Shown here piece by piece: positions 60,999-64,000 of a stretch of DNA of 64,000 nucleotides. Positions within the stretch are counted from its first letter, which is position 1; the number at the start of each line of letters is the position of its first letter. The notes under the pieces were generated by a model. The model made no database searches. It was not told where the DNA came from and worked only from the letters and a program-made list of their open reading frames with translations. This DNA is from Pseudophaeobacter profundi (GTDB taxonomy: Bacteria; Pseudomonadota; Alphaproteobacteria; Rhodobacterales; Rhodobacteraceae), in the NCBI RefSeq assembly GCF_029697505.1, contig NZ_JARJEF010000001.1, positions 62,001 to 126,000 on the forward strand, read 5' to 3'. A program made the translations under genes and the position numbers.

Positions 60999-61643
60999 AT
61001 GACACAGAAAATCGCTCTTATCACTGGCGCCTCCCGCGGTCTCGGGGCTGCCCTGGCCGAAGCCCTGGCCCCCACGCATCACATCTTGGCGGTCGCCCGC
61101 ACCACTGGCGCGCTCGAAGAGCTGGATGATCGGATCCAGGCGGCAGGCGGCTCTGCCACCCTGGCACCGATGGACATCACCCAGCCCGAGGCCATGGCGA
61201 CCCTGTGCCGCGGCATCCATGATCGCTGGGGTCAGCTTGACCTCTGGCTGCACAGCGCCATCCATGCCGCGCCGCTCAGCCCTGCCCCCTCGGTGGCGGT
61301 AAAGGACTGGACCAAATCCATTGCGATCAACGCCACGGCCCCTTCGGTGCTGATCCCCTATGTGGCACCGCTGCTCGGTCAGAGCGGCCGGGCCGTTTTC
61401 TTTGATGACCCGCGGGCGGGAGAAAAATTCTTTGGCGCCTATGGTGCCAGCAAAGCCGCCCAGATGGCTTTGGCCCGCAGTTGGCAGGCGGAAACGATCA
61501 AAACCGGCCCCAAGGTCAAGATCCTGACGCCCCAGCCCATGCCTACCGCCCTGCGCGCCCGCTTCTTCCCCGGCGAGGATCGCGCCCCCTTGAACGACTG
61601 CCAGGCCGAAGCCGCCCGCCTGCTGCCGCAGATTCTGGCCTAA
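60999..61643 (+). CDS. Short-chain dehydrogenase/reductase with an altered active site
   Basis: 214 residues from ATG 60999 (frame open to 60903). Cofactor motif ALITGASRGLGAALAEAL with TGxxxGxG, and catalytic YGASK (Tyr and Lys). The usual NNAG strand is replaced by LWLHSAIHAA, and the active-site Ser strand (V-x-SS) reads AVFFDDPRAGEKFF, with Asp where Ser should be. It therefore looks like an atypical or inactive SDR. The rest is collinear with the family (length short by about 30 residues at the C-terminus). Lies 120 bases after the PilP-like gene; a hairpin without U-run at 61736 follows. Confidence 0.82.
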   Translation: MTQKIALITGASRGLGAALAEALAPTHHILAVARTTGALEELDDRIQAAGGSATLAPMDITQPEAMATLCRGIHDRWGQLDLWLHSAIHAAPLSPAPSVAVKDWTKSIAINATAPSVLIPYVAPLLGQSGRAVFFDDPRAGEKFFGAYGASKAAQMALARSWQAETIKTGPKVKILTPQPMPTALRARFFPGEDRAPLNDCQAEAARLLPQILA

Positions 61644-62006
61644 GTCGGTAGCCCCGGGTGCAAGCCAACCGATTTGCCCCCGGCATGCCAAATCACGCGA
61701 CCGCAGGCGGCAGCCTGCCCGGCCCAAGGGGAGAGGGGCTTTGCCAAAAGCCCTGATCCGCGCAGGAACCCCCGCTTTTTATGCTCATATGCACTGCCTG
61801 CCCCTGATCTTGACGCGCAGCGTACCCTAACCGCCAAGGTCAGGCGCCTAAATCTCGGCCCAACGCCCCAGGCAGAGCTTCTATCGACCCGGACCTGTGG
61901 CACAGCTACCCAAGCTGCCAGCAGATCCTTCCTCTGATTGGGCCGAAACACTTGCCCCCTTTGATGCCAATGCCTATTCAGATCAAAACAGCGACCAGGG
62001 GACAAA
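61644..62006. other. Intergenic region upstream of surE
   Basis: 363 bases with no supported gene. Contains a hairpin GGGCTTT-gcca-AAAGCCC (61736-61753), which may weakly end the SDR transcript. Confidence 0.55.
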
Positions 62007-62789
62007 ATGCGCATTCTCATCACCAATGACGACGGCATCAGCGCCCCCGGCCTTGCGGTGCTGGAACAGATCGCCCAGACACTGGCCGGCCCCTCAGGCG
62101 AGGTCTGGACCGTCGCCCCCGCGTTTGAGCAATCCGGCGTTGGCCATTGCATCAGCTATACCCGCCCCTCCATGCTAAGCCAGCTGGGGCCAAGGCGCTT
62201 TGCGGCCGAAGGCTCTCCGGCGGATTGCGTTCTGGCCGGCATCCATGTCGCCATGCAGGATGTGCGCCCCGATCTGGTCTTGTCCGGGGTCAACCGAGGC
62301 AATAACTCGGCGGAAAATGCGCTCTACTCCGGCACCCTTGGCGGCGCGATGGAGGCTGCTTTGCAGGGCATTCCCGCCATGGGGCTCTCGCAGTATTATG
62401 GCCCGCTGAACAAAGATATCGACAACCCGTTCGAGGCCGCGGCCCAGCATGGTGCCGAGGTCGTCCGCAAGATCCTGGCAGCAGAGCCGCAGGATCAGCA
62501 GGATTACCGGCTGTTTTATAACATCAACTTTCCGCCTGTCCCCGCCGCATCCGTCAAGGGCACCCGCGTTGTGCGCCAAGGCTTTCGCCGGGGCAGCCAT
62601 TTCTCGGCGCAGGAACAACTCTCGCCGAATGGGCGGCGCTATCTTTGGATCAAGGGCGGCGACCAGCATATCCAGACCGCCCCCGATAGCGATGCCAGCG
62701 TCAACCTGGAAGGCTATGTCTCTGTTACCCCAATGCGCGCCGATCTAACCGCCCACGAGATGCTCGACGGGTTCAAAGAGATCGAATGA
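62007..62789 (+). CDS. surE: 5'-nucleotidase SurE
   Basis: 260 residues. Starts [20 protein letters not shown] (metal Asp8, Asp9 and the following Ser), then VDVA-like [48 protein letters not shown]. Dephosphorylates nucleoside 5'- and 3'-monophosphates and is linked to stationary survival. Its stop overlaps the pcm start (ATGA); surE-pcm-LysM lipoprotein is a classic gene order. Confidence 0.97.
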   Translation: MRILITNDDGISAPGLAVLEQIAQTLAGPSGEVWTVAPAFEQSGVGHCISYTRPSMLSQLGPRRFAAEGSPADCVLAGIHVAMQDVRPDLVLSGVNRGNNSAENALYSGTLGGAMEAALQGIPAMGLSQYYGPLNKDIDNPFEAAAQHGAEVVRKILAAEPQDQQDYRLFYNINFPPVPAASVKGTRVVRQGFRRGSHFSAQEQLSPNGRRYLWIKGGDQHIQTAPDSDASVNLEGYVSVTPMRADLTAHEMLDGFKEIE

Positions 62790-63433
62790 GCAGCCCTGAC
62801 CCGGAAACTAAGATGCAGTTTCTCTTTGCCCTGCGCTCGCGCGGCGTGACCGATACCAAGGTGCTGGAGGCGATGGAGCAAATTGATCGCGGCCCCTTTG
62901 TGCGTGGCATTTTCTCAGATCGCGCCTATGAGGACACGCCGCTGCCGATTGCCTGTGGCCAGACCATCTCGCAGCCCTCTGTGGTGGGGTTGATGACCCA
63001 GGCGCTGCAGATTTCGCCGCGCGACACCGTCCTGGAGGTCGGCACCGGTTCCGGCTATCAGGCGGCCATCCTCGCCAAGCTGGCGCGCCGGGTCTATACC
63101 ATCGATCGTCATGCCCGCCTGGTGCGCGAAGCCCGGATGATCTTTGAGGCGCTGCAACTGCCTAATATCACCTCGCTGGTTGGCGATGGCAGCTTTGGCC
63201 TGCCGGATCAGGCCCCCTTTGATCGCATCATTGTCACCGCCGCCGCCGAAGATCCCCCCGGCCCGCTATTGGCGCAACTCAAACCCGGTGGCATAATGGT
63301 GGTGCCGGTTGGCCAGTCCGATACAGTGCAAACCCTGATCCGGGTCCGCAAAACCGATGATGGGCTTGACTATGACGAATTGCGCCCGGTACGTTTTGTG
63401 CCCCTGCTCGAAGGTTTGGGCAAAGACACCTGA
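62786..63433 (+). CDS. pcm: Protein-L-isoaspartate O-methyltransferase
   Basis: 215 residues. [20 protein letters not shown] (family signature), SAM motif [20 protein letters not shown], post-[35 protein letters not shown] and GIMVVPVGQ. Repairs isoaspartyl damage in proteins. Overlaps surE by four bases. Confidence 0.96.
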   Translation: MSSPDPETKMQFLFALRSRGVTDTKVLEAMEQIDRGPFVRGIFSDRAYEDTPLPIACGQTISQPSVVGLMTQALQISPRDTVLEVGTGSGYQAAILAKLARRVYTIDRHARLVREARMIFEALQLPNITSLVGDGSFGLPDQAPFDRIIVTAAAEDPPGPLLAQLKPGGIMVVPVGQSDTVQTLIRVRKTDDGLDYDELRPVRFVPLLEGLGKDT

Positions 63434-63567
63434 AAAACAGGCAAAGCCGCGCCGATTTGAACAGGACGTGCAAATAACCATTGACCCGGGCGCAGGTCCC
63501 AGCACAACAGGCGCAAAGCCCGGCGCTCCGTCCGGCGCGTCAAAAAACGACAAAAAACGAGGACAGC

Positions 63568-64000
63568 ATGCTGACAGGTCGCCCAAGTACCCGCCCCAAG
63601 CGCCGCCCAAACCCGAAATCCGCCCCGATCGTCGCGCGCCTTTCCCTGGTCGTGGCTCCGCTGTTTCTTGCGGCCTGCGAAGGGCCATTGGATTATGATC
63701 TGCGCGGGCAGATTGGTGGTTTCAACACCACCCAGGCCGCCCAGACGGCAACCGCGAACCGCCCCGCCCCCGATAGCCGGGGCTTGATCACCTACCCCTC
63801 TTATCAGGTGGCCGTGGCCGAACGCGGCGACAAGGTTGCGGATGTGGCCGCACGCATCGGATTGCCCGCAGTTGAAATCGCCCGCTTCAATGGCATGCAG
63901 ACCAATGACAGCCTGCGCCAAGGCGAGGTGCTTGTTCTGCCCCGCCGTGCCCCAGCCAGCCAGCCTGCCACTGTCGGCACCGCAAGTGCCGGTGGCGTCG
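63568..64000 (+). CDS. nlpD: LysM-domain lipoprotein (NlpD-like), 3' end outside window
   Basis: At least 144 residues are visible from ATG 63568 (GAGGA upstream), and the gene runs off the window. A basic lead and hydrophobic stretch (IVARLSLVVAPLFLAAC) end in a lipobox with Cys as lipid-attachment site. A LysM domain follows (YQVAVAERGDKVADVAARIG, then VEIARFNGMQTNDSLRQGE, VLVLP). The next part is Ala/Thr/Gly-rich linker; a peptidase M23 domain is expected beyond the end if it is NlpD. Order surE-pcm-nlpD supports this. It activates amidases during cell division in known cases. Confidence 0.88.
   Translation, partial: MLTGRPSTRPKRRPNPKSAPIVARLSLVVAPLFLAACEGPLDYDLRGQIGGFNTTQAAQTATANRPAPDSRGLITYPSYQVAVAERGDKVADVAARIGLPAVEIARFNGMQTNDSLRQGEVLVLPRRAPASQPATVGTASAGGV

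Noticed and set aside
1-64000. CRISPR array, prophage block, intact insertion sequence or rRNA
   Set aside because: No spaced direct repeat series, phage gene run, transposase with terminal repeats or rRNA signature was seen.

Overview
The window looks like chromosomal DNA of a roseobacter-group alphaproteobacterium (Rhodobacteraceae). This rests on high GC with C/G-ending codons in most genes, a TRAP dicarboxylate transporter, a form II cox (molybdenum hydroxylase) cluster, an Lrp-siroheme-DUF2849-cysI-cysH-DUF934 sulfate-assimilation block, and a surE-pcm-LysM lipoprotein run. No database search was possible; family names come from recognised motifs.

Layout. 1-3100: end of a sugar-acid dehydratase gene, rnk, then an islet with an rsuA-type pseudouridine synthase of more A/T-rich codon use and a tyrosine-recombinase remnant abutting tRNA-Val(CAC). 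3235-14030: Lrp/leucine-type dehydrogenase pair, lon, tgt, an SPFH-NfeD pair, sufT, a secreted glycerophosphodiesterase, an IscA/SufA-type carrier and tpiA. 14069-20638: dctM-dctQ-dctP with dctD-dctB upstream, all on the minus strand; paired 18-bp palindromes lie upstream of dctP, and the DctD has lost the Walker A lysine and the GAFTGA loop. 20727-21908: a cytochrome P450. 22148-27744: Lrp regulator and assimilatory sulfate reduction genes plus ferredoxin-NADP reductase. 27964-29555: an Ala/Glu-rich membrane-anchored protein, then infC, which appears to start at an AUA codon.

29685-38173 (minus): coxD-coxE-xdhC-molybdopterin-binding protein-coxS-coxL-coxM, a molybdenum hydroxylase and its maturation genes. 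38600-44471 (plus): a compact five-gene set of three paralogous DVDEF-type glycosyltransferases (one fused to a degenerate sulfotransferase-like domain), a sulfotransferase with an intact PAPS loop and an FkbM methyltransferase. This is the best candidate for an undescribed surface-glycan decoration system. An unassigned protein follows at 44662.

45703-49446: pyrC, pyrE and dnaB, with two DnaA boxes and a tandem 12-mer upstream of dnaB. 49609-51031: an ArsR-type repressor and an ArsP-like permease that share a putative operator. 51257-56611: alr-mlaE-mlaF, a PqiA-like protein, radA and cvpA. 57017-59463: a Hint-like protein lacking the Hint catalytic residues, then purF. 59647-64000: a DUF2199-like protein, an orphan PilP-like mini-protein, an atypical SDR, surE, pcm and the start of a LysM lipoprotein gene cut by the window edge. 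No CRISPR array, rRNA operon or intact insertion sequence was seen.
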